Assembly: GCA_021741905.1 (NCBI GenBank)
Contig: JAIOWZ010000001.1
Span: forward strand, 62,001-126,000
DNA length: 64,000 bases
From: Candidatus Planktophila sp.
GTDB lineage: Bacteria; Actinomycetota; Actinomycetes; Nanopelagicales; Nanopelagicaceae
Direction: 5' to 3'
A program made the translations under genes and the position numbers. The notes under the pieces are model-generated. The model was not told where the DNA came from. It made no database searches and saw nothing but the letters and a program-made list of their open reading frames with translations. Below are positions 37,892 through 47,300 of this stretch, in pieces. Position 1 is the stretch's first letter, and every line of letters starts with the position of its first letter.

Positions 37892-37975
37892 TGTCCGAGA
37901 GGGGACTTGAACCCCTAATCCCTTGCGGGAACTAACACCTCAAGCTAGCGCGTCTGCCAATTCCGCCACCCGGAC
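37892..37975 (-). tRNA. tRNA-Leu (anticodon GAG)
   Basis: An 84-nt class II tRNA. Acceptor stem GTCCGGG pairs with CTCGGAC (one G-U); anticodon arm CTAGC-TTGAGGT-GTTAG gives anticodon GAG, reading CTC and CTT; a long variable arm (TTCCCGCAAGGGA) and T-arm AGGGGTTCAAGTCCCCT follow. Discriminator is A and CCA is not encoded. A TATTCT box at 37989-37994 is a likely -10, giving a leader of about seven bases. apt begins one base downstream. Confidence 0.95.
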
Positions 37976-38006
37976 TAAGTGCTCGGCAAGAATAGCAATT
38001 GGGTGC

Positions 38007-38012
38007 GAGAAT
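38007..38012 (+). promoter_or_regulatory. -10 box (GAGAAT) of the M20 peptidase gene
   Basis: GAGAAT ends six bases before ATG 38019. It is back to back with the tRNA-Leu promoter, and GAGAATAGC here resembles AAGAATAGC at 37988, a near direct repeat. Confidence 0.4.
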
Positions 38013-38018
38013 AGCGAA

Positions 38019-39332
38019 ATGAGCACTACGACACACTCAGAGTTAGAGCTAGAAGCCATCCGTATTTGCCAAGAGCTAATCAGAATTCCTAGTGTTAATT
38101 TTGGTGATGGAAAAGGTGATGAAAAAGATGTGGCTGCCCATGTTGTTAAGTTGCTCAGTGAAGTAGGCATTGAATCAAAAACATACGAGTCAGCACCTGG
38201 TCGATGCAATGTGATCGCTCGTATTAAAGGCTCAAATCCTAATCGTCCTGGTTTGGTAGTTCATGGTCACCTCGATGTTGTCCCTGCAAATGCTGCCGAC
38301 TGGTCTGTCGGTCCATTTTCTGGAGAGATCAAAGATGGATTTATCTGGGGTCGTGGCGCGGTAGACATGAAAAATATGGACGCAATGATTCTCGCGACTG
38401 TTCGCGATTGGGTCCGCACTGGTTATGTTCCAGAACGTGACATCGTTCTCGCTTTTTTTGCAGATGAAGAAGCAGGAAGTAATTTTGGTTCACACTACAT
38501 GGTGAAGAATCATCCAGAAGTTTTTGCAGGTTGCACAGAGGCGGTTTCAGAAGTAGGTGGTTTTTCAGTAACTGTTTCCGGCGGAAAACGTTTGTATCTC
38601 ATTGAAACAGCGGAAAAAGGTATTCACTGGATGCGATTGACAGCGCATGGTCGTGCTGGTCACGGCTCCGTGATGAATGATGAAAATGCACTTACTCGTC
38701 TAGCAGAGGCTGTTTCCAAGATCGGTAGTTACACTTGGCCTCAGCGATACAGCAAGACCGTGAAAGCATTTTTTAAGCGAGTCTCTGAGGAAACGGGCAA
38801 GCCATATGATGAAAAAGATTTACAACCGCTTTTGAAAGAAGTTGGATTTGCAGCACGAATGATTGGCGCAACGCTACAAAACACAGCCAATCCAACGATG
38901 CTTGAGGCTGGATATAAAGCAAACGTGATTCCAGGTGCCGCAAGTGCGGTCATTGATGGTCGATTCATTCCAGGGTTTGAAGATGAACTGAACGAAACGA
39001 TAAAAACATTGATTGGACCAGACATCACGGTTGAGACAATTACTCGCGATAAAGCCTTGGAATTTCCTTTTGAGGGAGATTTAGTTGAGGCCATGTGTAA
39101 TGCACTCGTCAAAGAAGATTCTGTTGCCGTACCTGTTCCATATGTCATGAGTGGTGGAACAGATAATAAAGCCTTAGCTGATCTTGGAATTATTGGATAT
39201 GGATTCTCACCACTCAAACTTGATGCAGATTTCGACTTCACGGCGATGTTTCATGGCGTCGATGAGCGTGTACCGATTGAGGGTCTAACCTTCGGAGCGC
39301 GAGTTTTGAAAGAGTTTCTAGAAAACGCTTAA
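38019..39332 (+). CDS. M20 family metallopeptidase (ArgE/DapE/CPG2-like)
   Basis: A 437-residue zinc hydrolase. Metal and catalytic residues are visible: VVHGHLDVVP (His and Asp), RGAVDMKNMDA (bridging Asp), FADEEAGSNFG (catalytic Glu pair) and C-terminal MFHGVDER (His). A dimerisation domain lies between about residues 190 and 320. Characterised relatives split peptides or N-acyl amino acids; substrate cannot be set from sequence. I choose ATG 38019; the longer open frame from 37923 runs through the tRNA gene. Confidence 0.9.
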   Translation: MSTTTHSELELEAIRICQELIRIPSVNFGDGKGDEKDVAAHVVKLLSEVGIESKTYESAPGRCNVIARIKGSNPNRPGLVVHGHLDVVPANAADWSVGPFSGEIKDGFIWGRGAVDMKNMDAMILATVRDWVRTGYVPERDIVLAFFADEEAGSNFGSHYMVKNHPEVFAGCTEAVSEVGGFSVTVSGGKRLYLIETAEKGIHWMRLTAHGRAGHGSVMNDENALTRLAEAVSKIGSYTWPQRYSKTVKAFFKRVSEETGKPYDEKDLQPLLKEVGFAARMIGATLQNTANPTMLEAGYKANVIPGAASAVIDGRFIPGFEDELNETIKTLIGPDITVETITRDKALEFPFEGDLVEAMCNALVKEDSVAVPVPYVMSGGTDNKALADLGIIGYGFSPLKLDADFDFTAMFHGVDERVPIEGLTFGARVLKEFLENA

Positions 39333-40273
39333 GCGCTCACATCGTTTAATGCATTGCGGACTATGTCTGGTAAAGAAATCTCTTCACTCTTGAGAACACC
39401 TCGTAGTTGAGCTCCAGTGCGTGCACCGATGAGTGATGTAGTAACACCTGGTGAATCTCGAACCCAAGCAAGTGCAACTTCTAGAGGCGAATATCCCAAA
39501 CCTTCGGCGGCAACGGCTACGGCTTCAACAATCCGTGAGGAGCGGTTATCTAGATAAGGCTCGATGTGTTTGGCAAAGTGTGGGGCAGCGCCGCGTGAAT
39601 CACTTGGTATTCCTTTGCGATATTTTCCAGTTAAAACACCCCTTGCTAATGGTGCCCACGCAAGAAAACCAACGCCACATTCTTGCGCAGCATCTAAAAT
39701 TTCTATTTCAGCGGTGCGGTTGAGCAATGAATATTCAATCTGAACCGTTGTGAGGGGTGCCTTCATTGAATTTGATTGTTGTTTAGTGGCAGCTCGTGCG
39801 ATTTGCCATCCGGAGTAATTGCTAATTCCTACATAGCGAGCTCGTCCGGTTGTATATGCATAATCCAGAGCCGACAAGGTGTCATCTAAGGGAGTTGAAT
39901 CATCCCAGGCGTGGACTTGCCAGATGTCAACGAAATCAGTTCCTAAGCGAGCAAGGGAGCGATCTAACTCTGCGATCAGTGAATGTCTGCTGGCATCAAT
40001 TCTGCGTTGACCATCTGTAAAACCAATTCCAGCTTTCGTGGCAATAGTTACTTCCTCGCGGCTAAATAAAGTACCGATGAGTCCGCCAATGACGCGTTCA
40101 CTATCGCCATCTCCATATGTGGAGGCGGTATCGATAAAATTGCCCCCAGCATCTAAATAGGCACGGCATTGATCGGCAGCCTCAATTTCATCGGTATCTC
40201 GGCCCCAAGTCATTGTTCCTAAGCCCAAACGCGATAGAGCTAGGCCACTGGTCCCTGCTCTGCGTTTTTCCAT
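39329..40273 (-). CDS. Aldo/keto reductase
   Basis: A 314-residue NADPH-type oxidoreductase. N-terminal GTSGLALSRLGLGTMTWG, catalytic Tyr in DTASTYGDGDSERVIG, Lys in IATKAG and His in IWQVHAWD give the AKR catalytic tetrad; C-terminal SLIGARTGAQLRG binds cofactor. It resembles the general (YghZ/Tas-like) group; natural substrate unknown. ATG 40273 has TAAGGT six bases upstream. Its stop overlaps the M20 peptidase stop in a shared TTAA. Confidence 0.92.
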   Translation of the reverse strand: MEKRRAGTSGLALSRLGLGTMTWGRDTDEIEAADQCRAYLDAGGNFIDTASTYGDGDSERVIGGLIGTLFSREEVTIATKAGIGFTDGQRRIDASRHSLIAELDRSLARLGTDFVDIWQVHAWDDSTPLDDTLSALDYAYTTGRARYVGISNYSGWQIARAATKQQSNSMKAPLTTVQIEYSLLNRTAEIEILDAAQECGVGFLAWAPLARGVLTGKYRKGIPSDSRGAAPHFAKHIEPYLDNRSSRIVEAVAVAAEGLGYSPLEVALAWVRDSPGVTTSLIGARTGAQLRGVLKSEEISLPDIVRNALNDVSA

Positions 40274-40279
40274 GGGCCG

Positions 40280-40285
40280 ACCTTA
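40280..40285 (-). promoter_or_regulatory. -10 box (TAAGGT) of the aldo/keto reductase gene
   Basis: TAAGGT on the minus strand ends exactly six bases before ATG 40273; the start is probably leaderless. Confidence 0.5.
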
Positions 40286-40311
40286 GCAAGAGCCAGAGTG
40301 AAAAGCTGCGA

Positions 40312-40317
40312 TAGCCT
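40312..40317 (+). promoter_or_regulatory. -10 box (TAGCCT) of the histidine phosphatase gene
   Basis: TAGCCT ends seven bases before ATG 40325, opening the four-gene run that leads to mshC. Confidence 0.45.
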
Positions 40318-40324
40318 TTGATTT

Positions 40325-41002
40325 ATGCGATTGGTTTTGATCAGACATGCACACTCCGAAGCCAATGCTGCCGGAATTCTTTCAGGTCGACTTCCTGATG
40401 TGCACCTGTCCGAAAAGGGTCTGGAGCAATCAGAGAAACTAGCGATGCGTTTGGGTAATTTCCCTGTTGCGAGTTTGCGAATTAGCCCCATGGAAAGATG
40501 TTTCGAAACAATTTCACCGTGGATCAATTCAATAGTTTTGCCCAATAATCCCAAGTTTGAGCCAGTGATTGATCAAGAACTCACTGAAGTAGATTATGGA
40601 AGTTGGAGTGGTAAAAAACTGGCAGTGCTGAGCCGGGACAAGATGTGGAAGACCGTTCAAGAATCACCAAGTCGTATGTATTTTCCTGGTGGAGAAGGTA
40701 TTGCACAGATGCAATCCCGAGCAATGAACTCTGTTCACCAAGCCGTTTCATCAAAAGCAAAAGGTTCGGCGGTAATTGTTAGTCATGGAGATGTCATCAA
40801 ATCAATTGTTGCATCAGCACTCGGTATGCACCTTGATGAGTTCCAAAGAATCGTTATTGATCCCGCATCAATTTCAATATTAGATTTTTCAACAACTAAA
40901 CCTCGAACTCTTCTATTGAATGATTCGCGCTCGGTTGTTACCGAACTTCTGGTAGCTCCAAAGAGATCTAAGAATTTACTCGGTGGTGGTGCTGGCCGAT
41001 GA
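40325..41002 (+). CDS. Histidine phosphatase family protein (phosphoglycerate mutase-like)
   Basis: A 225-residue protein with the phosphohistidine motif LIRHAHSEAN at the N-terminus (RHA in place of RHG) and the second catalytic His in VIVSHGDVIKSI. It belongs to a group conserved in actinobacteria beside DUF3090 and SCO1664-family genes. Substrate unknown; a mutase role in glycolysis is unlikely. ATGA overlap with the next gene shows coupling. Confidence 0.88.
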   Translation: MRLVLIRHAHSEANAAGILSGRLPDVHLSEKGLEQSEKLAMRLGNFPVASLRISPMERCFETISPWINSIVLPNNPKFEPVIDQELTEVDYGSWSGKKLAVLSRDKMWKTVQESPSRMYFPGGEGIAQMQSRAMNSVHQAVSSKAKGSAVIVSHGDVIKSIVASALGMHLDEFQRIVIDPASISILDFSTTKPRTLLLNDSRSVVTELLVAPKRSKNLLGGGAGR

Positions 41003-41508
41003 GGCACGAATTCTCACGACCAGAACGCTTTATCGCTGGAACAGTTGGAGAACCGGGGGAGCGGGCTTTCTACCTTCAAGTTCGAAGTTCTTACCGTCTT
41101 TTTTCTGTTGCAGTTGAAAAGGCCCAGGTACAGGCCATCATCGCCCGGCTAGATGTCATGGTGGTCGGAATTCGTAAATCAAATCCATTAATTAACATCG
41201 AGAAATTTCCTACTGATGATGCACCTTTGGAATCACCTGTTGAAGCTGAATTTCAAGTGGGTGCGATGTCATTAGCTTGGGATGAAGACAGTGCGTTAAT
41301 CTCTATTGAACTGTACGAACTTGACGAGGATGAAGAGGACTCCTCAGGCGAAGTAGCTGATATCAAGATATCTCTTGGGATGGCAATATCTTTCACGGTG
41401 CGATCCAAAGCTGTGGTGAACGCTGGTCGATTGCCATGTCCATTCTGTGGAATTTCCATAGATCCACGAGGTCATTTATGTCCGAGGGCTAATGGTTACA
41501 GACGATAA
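40999..41508 (+). CDS. DUF3090 family protein
   Basis: A 169-residue actinobacterial protein of unknown function. The N-terminus RHEFSRPERFIAGTVGEPGERAFYLQ is the family hallmark (given as joined motifs). A small zinc-ribbon-like tail CPFCGISIDPRGHLCPR holds three cysteines and a histidine. An acidic run (ELDEDEEDSSGE) sits mid-protein. It is translationally coupled on both sides: four-base overlap upstream, 17-base overlap downstream. Confidence 0.88.
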   Translation: MRHEFSRPERFIAGTVGEPGERAFYLQVRSSYRLFSVAVEKAQVQAIIARLDVMVVGIRKSNPLINIEKFPTDDAPLESPVEAEFQVGAMSLAWDEDSALISIELYELDEDEEDSSGEVADIKISLGMAISFTVRSKAVVNAGRLPCPFCGISIDPRGHLCPRANGYRR

Positions 41509-42202
41509 TTCCCTGACACTTTCTGGTGGCGAACTTGTTGTAACAGGACGACTGGTCGATGCATCAAATGCAACTTTGTATGCGACATCAACTCTCAATG
41601 AACAATCAATTATCTGTATTTATAAACCAATTGCCGGAGAGCGTCCATTGTGGGATTTTGCGGATGGGTGTCTTGCTCATCGCGAGTATGCGGCATTTCT
41701 GGTCAGCGAACATCTGGGATTTAATTTAGTCCCCCTCACTATCTTGCGTGAAGGTCCCTATGGATACGGAATGGTTCAACAGTGGATTGACATAGATGAG
41801 AGTATTGATTTAGGACAATTCTTTGCAACAGATCACCCACGTTTACGAGCGATGGCACTGTTTGATGCGATTGTTAATAACACTGATCGGAAAATAGGCC
41901 ACCTAATACCAGTCGATGATAATACGGTCTTTGGTTGCGATCACGGTGTCACATTTCACTCTGATGACAAGTTGAGAACTGTTTTGTGGCAATGGGCCGA
42001 TGAACCTTTCACTCCTGAAGAAATCGAGTTACTTCGGAAAGCACAATTTCAACTGACGGGGCTATTAGGGGAACTCCTTGCACCGCTCTTAACTGATCTA
42101 GAGATTGCGCAAACGGCGCGGCGAGTTTCGGAGCTATTAGATTCTGGTCGATTCCCGTTACCTAATCCAGACTGGCCAGCAGTTCCATGGCCGGCTTTTT
42201 GA
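41492..42202 (+). CDS. SCO1664-family protein with PI3/4-kinase-like fold
   Basis: A 236-residue protein conserved in actinobacteria. Kinase-like features: a Lys in IYKPIAGERPLWDF, the loop DAIVNNTDRKIGHLI (like the DRHxxN catalytic loop of PI3/4 kinases and HipA) and CDHGVTFH (metal-binding DHG, like DFG). C-terminal ending NPDWPAVPWPAF is typical of the family. Kinase activity is inferred only. It sits between DUF3090 and mshC, with a cognate phosphatase candidate two genes upstream. Confidence 0.85.
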   Translation: MVTDDNSLTLSGGELVVTGRLVDASNATLYATSTLNEQSIICIYKPIAGERPLWDFADGCLAHREYAAFLVSEHLGFNLVPLTILREGPYGYGMVQQWIDIDESIDLGQFFATDHPRLRAMALFDAIVNNTDRKIGHLIPVDDNTVFGCDHGVTFHSDDKLRTVLWQWADEPFTPEEIELLRKAQFQLTGLLGELLAPLLTDLEIAQTARRVSELLDSGRFPLPNPDWPAVPWPAF

Positions 42203-42210
42203 TTTCCGAT

Positions 42211-42216
42211 TAAGAT
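42211..42216 (+). promoter_or_regulatory. -10 box (TAAGAT) of mshC
   Basis: TAAGAT ends six bases before ATG 42223; it gives mshC its own leaderless promoter within the cluster. Confidence 0.5.
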
Positions 42217-42222
42217 TCACAC

Positions 42223-43464
42223 ATGAAGTCATGGAACGAAGTTGCCCTCCCGCCTCACGAGTTTTCCTTCGTATTTCCTACTCTGCAGCTAACGAACTCA
42301 GCATCTGGAACAAAAGAATCGCTATCACATAAACCCTTGTATCGCATGTATGTCTGCGGTATCACGCCATATGATGCAACGCATCTTGGTCACGCTGCGA
42401 CATATCTTACATTTGACCTGATTAATAGATTCTTATGCGCAAGTGGATCTGAGGTTCGTTACGTTCAAAACATAACTGATATTGATGACCCTTTATTAGA
42501 GCGTGCCAACCGAGACGGGATCGACTGGGCTCAATTGGCACATCAACAAATCGAACTTTTCCGAAGTGACATGGTCAATTTGCGGGTGATTCCTCCAACC
42601 GCTTACATCGGTGCTGTTGAGGCTATTCCCCTTGTTTCCGCCGCTATTGAACAACTTTCAGCGAAGGACAGCATCTATCCGGTTGATCAGGATTTGTATT
42701 TCAAAGTTCACAAGGACGCCCATTTTGGTACTCGCTCTCATCTGTCTCAGGATGAAATGCTCACAATTTTTTCTGAACGTGGGGGAGATCCAACTCGGAT
42801 CGGAAAGAAAGATCCTCTCGACTGCTTAGTGTGGATGTCTCAGCGACCAAATGAACCTGGCTGGAATTCACCATTTGGTATTGGTCGGCCCGGTTGGCAC
42901 ATCGAATGCACCGCAATTGCTATTAAGTATCTACAACCAGACGGTAATGAACCTTCCCTGATTGATATTCAGGGTGGGGGATCGGATCTAATTTTTCCTC
43001 ATCATGAGATGTGCGCGGCACAAGCGCAGATTCTTTCTGGAAAGCCATTGGCAAGTACATATGTTCACGCCGGGATGATCGGTCTTGATGGTGAAAAAAT
43101 GAGCAAAAGTAAAGGCAATTTAGTATTTGTATCCAAATTGGTCTCAGCTGGCACAGATCCAATGGCTATTCGTTGGGCACTCATGAAGAGTCATTACCGA
43201 ACTGATCGAATGTGGACGGATGATTTATTGGTCGAGGCTGAGGCCGAGATAATTGGGCTGCGTTCAGTTCTGAGAAGTCAAAAAGGAGCGACCACTCAAG
43301 ATCTTATTCGGCAGATTGTGGGGTTTCTTGCTGATGACTTGGATACTCCAGCGATCATTCAAGGTATTAATACTTGGGTCGCTCACTCGCATTCTGGGGC
43401 AGAGGGCGGAGAAGTTAAATCGCTAGAAACTGTTTTGGACTGCTTACTCGGAATAAAACTTTAA
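42223..43464 (+). CDS. mshC: Mycothiol ligase (cysteine:GlcN-Ins ligase)
   Basis: Joins cysteine to GlcN-inositol in mycothiol synthesis, using ATP. The 413-residue protein is CysRS-like but lacks the tRNA-binding end. Motifs: YVCGITPYDATHLGHAATY (zinc Cys and HIGH-type loop, here HLGH), GRPGWHIECTAIA and KMSKSKGN. The phrase TPYDATHLGHAATY separates MshC from CysRS. It marks the organism as a mycothiol-making actinobacterium. It shares a TTAA double stop with the convergent PAC2 gene. Confidence 0.95.
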   Translation: MKSWNEVALPPHEFSFVFPTLQLTNSASGTKESLSHKPLYRMYVCGITPYDATHLGHAATYLTFDLINRFLCASGSEVRYVQNITDIDDPLLERANRDGIDWAQLAHQQIELFRSDMVNLRVIPPTAYIGAVEAIPLVSAAIEQLSAKDSIYPVDQDLYFKVHKDAHFGTRSHLSQDEMLTIFSERGGDPTRIGKKDPLDCLVWMSQRPNEPGWNSPFGIGRPGWHIECTAIAIKYLQPDGNEPSLIDIQGGGSDLIFPHHEMCAAQAQILSGKPLASTYVHAGMIGLDGEKMSKSKGNLVFVSKLVSAGTDPMAIRWALMKSHYRTDRMWTDDLLVEAEAEIIGLRSVLRSQKGATTQDLIRQIVGFLADDLDTPAIIQGINTWVAHSHSGAEGGEVKSLETVLDCLLGIKL

Positions 43465-44324
43465 TTCTCGCTTTGTCTTCGCAGATATCTTTCGAATTCC
43501 TTTGCGATTAATTCTCCCGAAATATCCGGAAGCTCAGCAGCATCTTTGCTCTCTTCCAACGCCTTAACGTAATCGGCAACATCGCTATCTTCTGCAGCTA
43601 ATTCATCAACGGACTTTTCCCATTCATCTGAATCGGCTTGTAGAGATCCCAGTGGAATTGAAATGTCCAAGAAATCTTCCAGTGAATTTATAAGTGCTAA
43701 AGATGCCTTAGGTGATGGTGAATTTGAGGCATAGTGCGGAACGGCAGCCCACAAAGAAATTGCATCTATCCCACGCCTCATACATCCGTCTTGGATAATT
43801 CCTATGATTCCCGTTGATCCTTCATACTTTGATACTGATACGCCTAGCCGATCTGCGATGTTTGGATGCGCAGCCGTGCTCGTTACCGTAATCGGGCGCG
43901 TGTGTGGAGAGTCAGCAAGCAATGAGCCAAGAGTCACCACAAGAGATACCTCAAGATCATCGGCTAAATCCAAGAGTTCAGAGGTAAAGCTCTTCCATCG
44001 CATTGATGGTTCAACACCTGTGACAATAACCAGATCGCGTTTCATCAAGGGGACTACAAGACCGAAGACCTGCGTTCCTGGCCAGGTGATACTTCTCATT
44101 GATGAATCATCAACTGACACTTGTGGTCTATTGACTTGAAAATCGTAGAATTCTTCCGCTTCCACATCAGCGATCAAGAGTGGCACAACATCATCTTGTT
44201 TTTCTCGCCAAGCCGATAACAAGTGCTCCACAGCACCTGATGCACCTTCGGCGGCATCATTCCAGCCAGCAAAGGCAAGGATCATTACTGGATCGCGCAG
44301 TAGCGGTATGTTATGAATCTCCAC
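43461..44324 (-). CDS. PAC2 (proteasome assembly chaperone 2-like) family protein
   Basis: A 287-residue protein of the PAC2/DUF75 family: N-terminal PVMILAFAGWNDAAEGASGAVEHLL is the signature, and the ADVEAEEFYDFQVNRPQV segment also fits. The C-terminal third is acidic and probably helical. Actinobacteria carry one or two copies near metH or mshC, even though their proteasomes do not need this chaperone; no proteasome gene is in this window. GTG 44324 has TAAGGT seven bases upstream. Confidence 0.88.
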   Translation of the reverse strand: MEIHNIPLLRDPVMILAFAGWNDAAEGASGAVEHLLSAWREKQDDVVPLLIADVEAEEFYDFQVNRPQVSVDDSSMRSITWPGTQVFGLVVPLMKRDLVIVTGVEPSMRWKSFTSELLDLADDLEVSLVVTLGSLLADSPHTRPITVTSTAAHPNIADRLGVSVSKYEGSTGIIGIIQDGCMRRGIDAISLWAAVPHYASNSPSPKASLALINSLEDFLDISIPLGSLQADSDEWEKSVDELAAEDSDVADYVKALEESKDAAELPDISGELIAKEFERYLRRQSEN

Positions 44325-44331
44325 GAATGTA

Positions 44332-44346
44332 ACCTTAGGGTAACCT
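44332..44346. promoter_or_regulatory. Back-to-back -10 boxes of the PAC2 gene and metH
   Basis: Minus-strand TAAGGT (44337-44332) ends seven bases before GTG 44324; plus-strand TAACCT (44341-44346) ends seven bases before ATG 44354. Both lie in a 29-bp gap that also holds a direct repeat of TAACCTT (44330 and 44341, 11 bp apart). No cobalamin riboswitch fits here. Confidence 0.5.
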
Positions 44347-44353
44347 TCGTCAG

Positions 44354-47300
44354 ATGAACACGCCGACTAAAGCTGATGGATTGCTGCGGCGCACCCTGTC
44401 TGAGCGGGTAGTAATCGCCGATGGGGCCATGGGCACCATGCTTCAAGCCGCTAACCCCTCTCTTGCAGACTTCGAGAATCACGAGGGTTGTAACGAAATC
44501 CTCAATGTAAGTCGCCCAGACATCGTTCGTTCAGTACACGATGAGTACCTCTCTGCAGGTGTGGACGCGATCGAAACTAATACCTTCGGTGCGAATTGGT
44601 CCAACTTGGCTGACTATGGAATTGAAGATCGAATTTATGAGTTGGCATTTGCCGGTGGCACAATCGCACGTCAAGCAGCCGATGCGTTTTCTACTCCTGA
44701 CAAACCACGATTTGTGCTCGGTTCATTGGGACCCGGGACGAAATTACCAAGTCTTGGTCATACAACTTATGAAAATCTGAAAGTTGCTTACTACACCGCT
44801 GCAAAAGGTTTAGCTGATTCTGGTTGTGACGCGCTACTTGTTGAAACATCCCAAGATCTTTTGCAGGTCAAGGCTGCAGTCAATGGTTGTCGACAAGCGA
44901 TCCTCGAAGCTGCACACGACATCGTGCTGATCGCTCAGGTGACAGTTGAAACCACGGGAACGATGTTGATGGGTTCTGAAATCGGGGCAGCACTCAACGC
45001 ACTTGAACCAATGGGAGTAGATCTCATAGGTTTGAACTGTGCAACTGGACCTGCTGAGATGTCCGAGCACCTTCGTTATTTGAGTAAGAATGCCAAGATT
45101 GCGATTTCTGTAATGCCAAATGCTGGATTGCCACAGCTCGGCCCGAATGGTGCGACATATCCTTTACTGCCAGATGAATTAGCTTCGGCTTTGGATGGTT
45201 TCGTGGGTGATTATGGAATTTCATTGGTTGGTGGATGTTGCGGCACCACTCCTGCACATATGGCAGCGGTAGTTTCAATGCTAAGCAAGAGACAGATTGT
45301 TTCTCGCATGCCAGCACTTGATCCAGGTGCTTCTTCACTTTATCAATATGTGCCGTTTCGTCAGGACAAAACCTATCTAGCAATCGGAGAACGGACTAAT
45401 GCAAACGGTTCACGAGCTTTTCGTGATGCGCTACTAGCTGAAGATTGGGAGAAGTGCGTAGAGATTGCACGCGACCAAATTCGAGATGGTGCGCATATGT
45501 TGGACCTATCTGTGGATTATGTGGGTCGTGACGGCGCAGTCGACATGAGTCAAATAGCATCACGATTTGCAACGGCCAGCACATTACCAATCGTCTTAGA
45601 CTCAACAGAGCCGAATGTTTTAAAGGCGGGCTTAGAGCATCTTGGTGGTCGTTGTGTTATCAACTCCGTAAATTATGAAGATGGAGATGGACCTACTTCA
45701 AGATTTGCGAAGATAATGCCTTTGGTAAAAGAGCATGGGGCAAGTGTTGTTGCCTTAACGATTGATGAAGAAGGCCAGGCACGAGATGCTGAATGGAAGT
45801 TACGTATTGCCCATCGTTTGATTAATGATTTACATGACAACTGGGGTATGAATATTGGCGATATTTTGATCGACTGCCTCACATTCCCAATCGCAACGGG
45901 ACAAGAGGAAACGCGTAAAGATGGAATTGAAACTATTGAAGCGATAAAGCGCTTGAAAGTTGAATTCCCCGAGGTTCAAACCACGCTAGGGGTCAGTAAT
46001 GTGTCTTTCGGATTAAATCCGGCTGCACGTGTTGTCCTCAACTCTGTTTTCTTGCATGAATGTGTGCAAGCCGGACTGGACTCTGCAATCGTTCATCCTT
46101 CTAAGATCACGCCGATGGCGCGAATCAATGAGAGACAAAAGCAGGTTGCTTTAGATCTTGTTTATGATCGTAGGGTATTTGATGGCGATGAATGTACTTA
46201 CGATCCACTTCAAGAATTCCTGCAGATGTTTGATGGCGTTGAACTCGCCACCAGCAAGAACGCACGCGCTGAGGCACTGGCTGCACTGCCGTTATTTGAT
46301 CGTTTACAACGTCGCATTATTGATGGCGAGAAGGTTGGCCTTGAAGATGATCTCAAAGCTGCCATGGCCCAAGGCACGCCACCACTGGAGGTTATTAACT
46401 CTCACTTGCTAGAGGGAATGAAGGAAGTCGGAGAACTCTTCGGTAGGGGCGAGATGCAGCTTCCCTTTGTACTTCAAAGTGCCGAAGTGATGAAGACTGC
46501 TGTGGCGATGCTCGAACCATTCATGGAAAAGACTGGCGACGATGGTCGCGGAACCATGCTCTTGGCTACGGTACGAGGAGATGTACACGACATTGGGAAA
46601 AATCTTGTGGATATTATTTTGACTAACAACGGATATCGCGTAGTAAACATTGGTATTAAACAGACCATTAATCAAATTATTGATGGAGCAACAGAGAGTA
46701 ATGCTGATGCGATAGGCATGAGTGGTTTGCTTGTTAAATCCACCGTCATCATGAAAGAAAATCTTGAGGAGTTAACAGCACGCGGTTTGGATCAGCGATG
46801 GCCAATTGTTTTGGGTGGAGCAGCTTTGACACGTGCTTACGTTGAACAGGATCTTGCCGCAATGTTCCCGGGTGAAGTGCGCTACGCCCGAGATGCATTT
46901 GAAGGTCTGCGTCTGATGGATGCGATCATGGCTGTTAAACGTGGTGATGAAGGTGCTGCCTTGCCTGCGCTTCGAGAACGCCGAGTGGCAAACACACGAA
47001 TCAAGACCGAGGAAGTTCCTATTGATAACCGTCGTAGTGATGTCACTTCCGATAATTCAATTCCTAATCCACCATTTTTTGGCTCACGCGTTATTAAGGG
47101 TATTCAACTGTCGGATTACGCAGGGATGCTTGATGAGAGAGCGCTTTTTGTTGGGCAGTGGGGACTTAAAGGAAATCGCGGTGAGTATGAAACCATGGTG
47201 GAGACAGAAGGACGCCCACGCTTGCGTGCTCTCATCAACGAAGTGCAATCTAAGGGTTGGTTAAACGCCGCAGTTGTTTATGGCTATTTCCCCTGCTATA

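Noticed and set aside
37923-38018. N-terminal extension of the M20 peptidase
   Set aside because: The open frame continues upstream, but it runs through the tRNA-Leu gene; the -10 box and family alignment favour ATG 38019.
44325-44353. Cobalamin riboswitch upstream of metH
   Set aside because: The gap is only 29 bp and fully used by two -10 boxes.
45024-45383. Minus-strand open frames of 60-120 codons inside metH
   Set aside because: Antisense shadows of a well-conserved coding sequence, with no start signals or family motifs.
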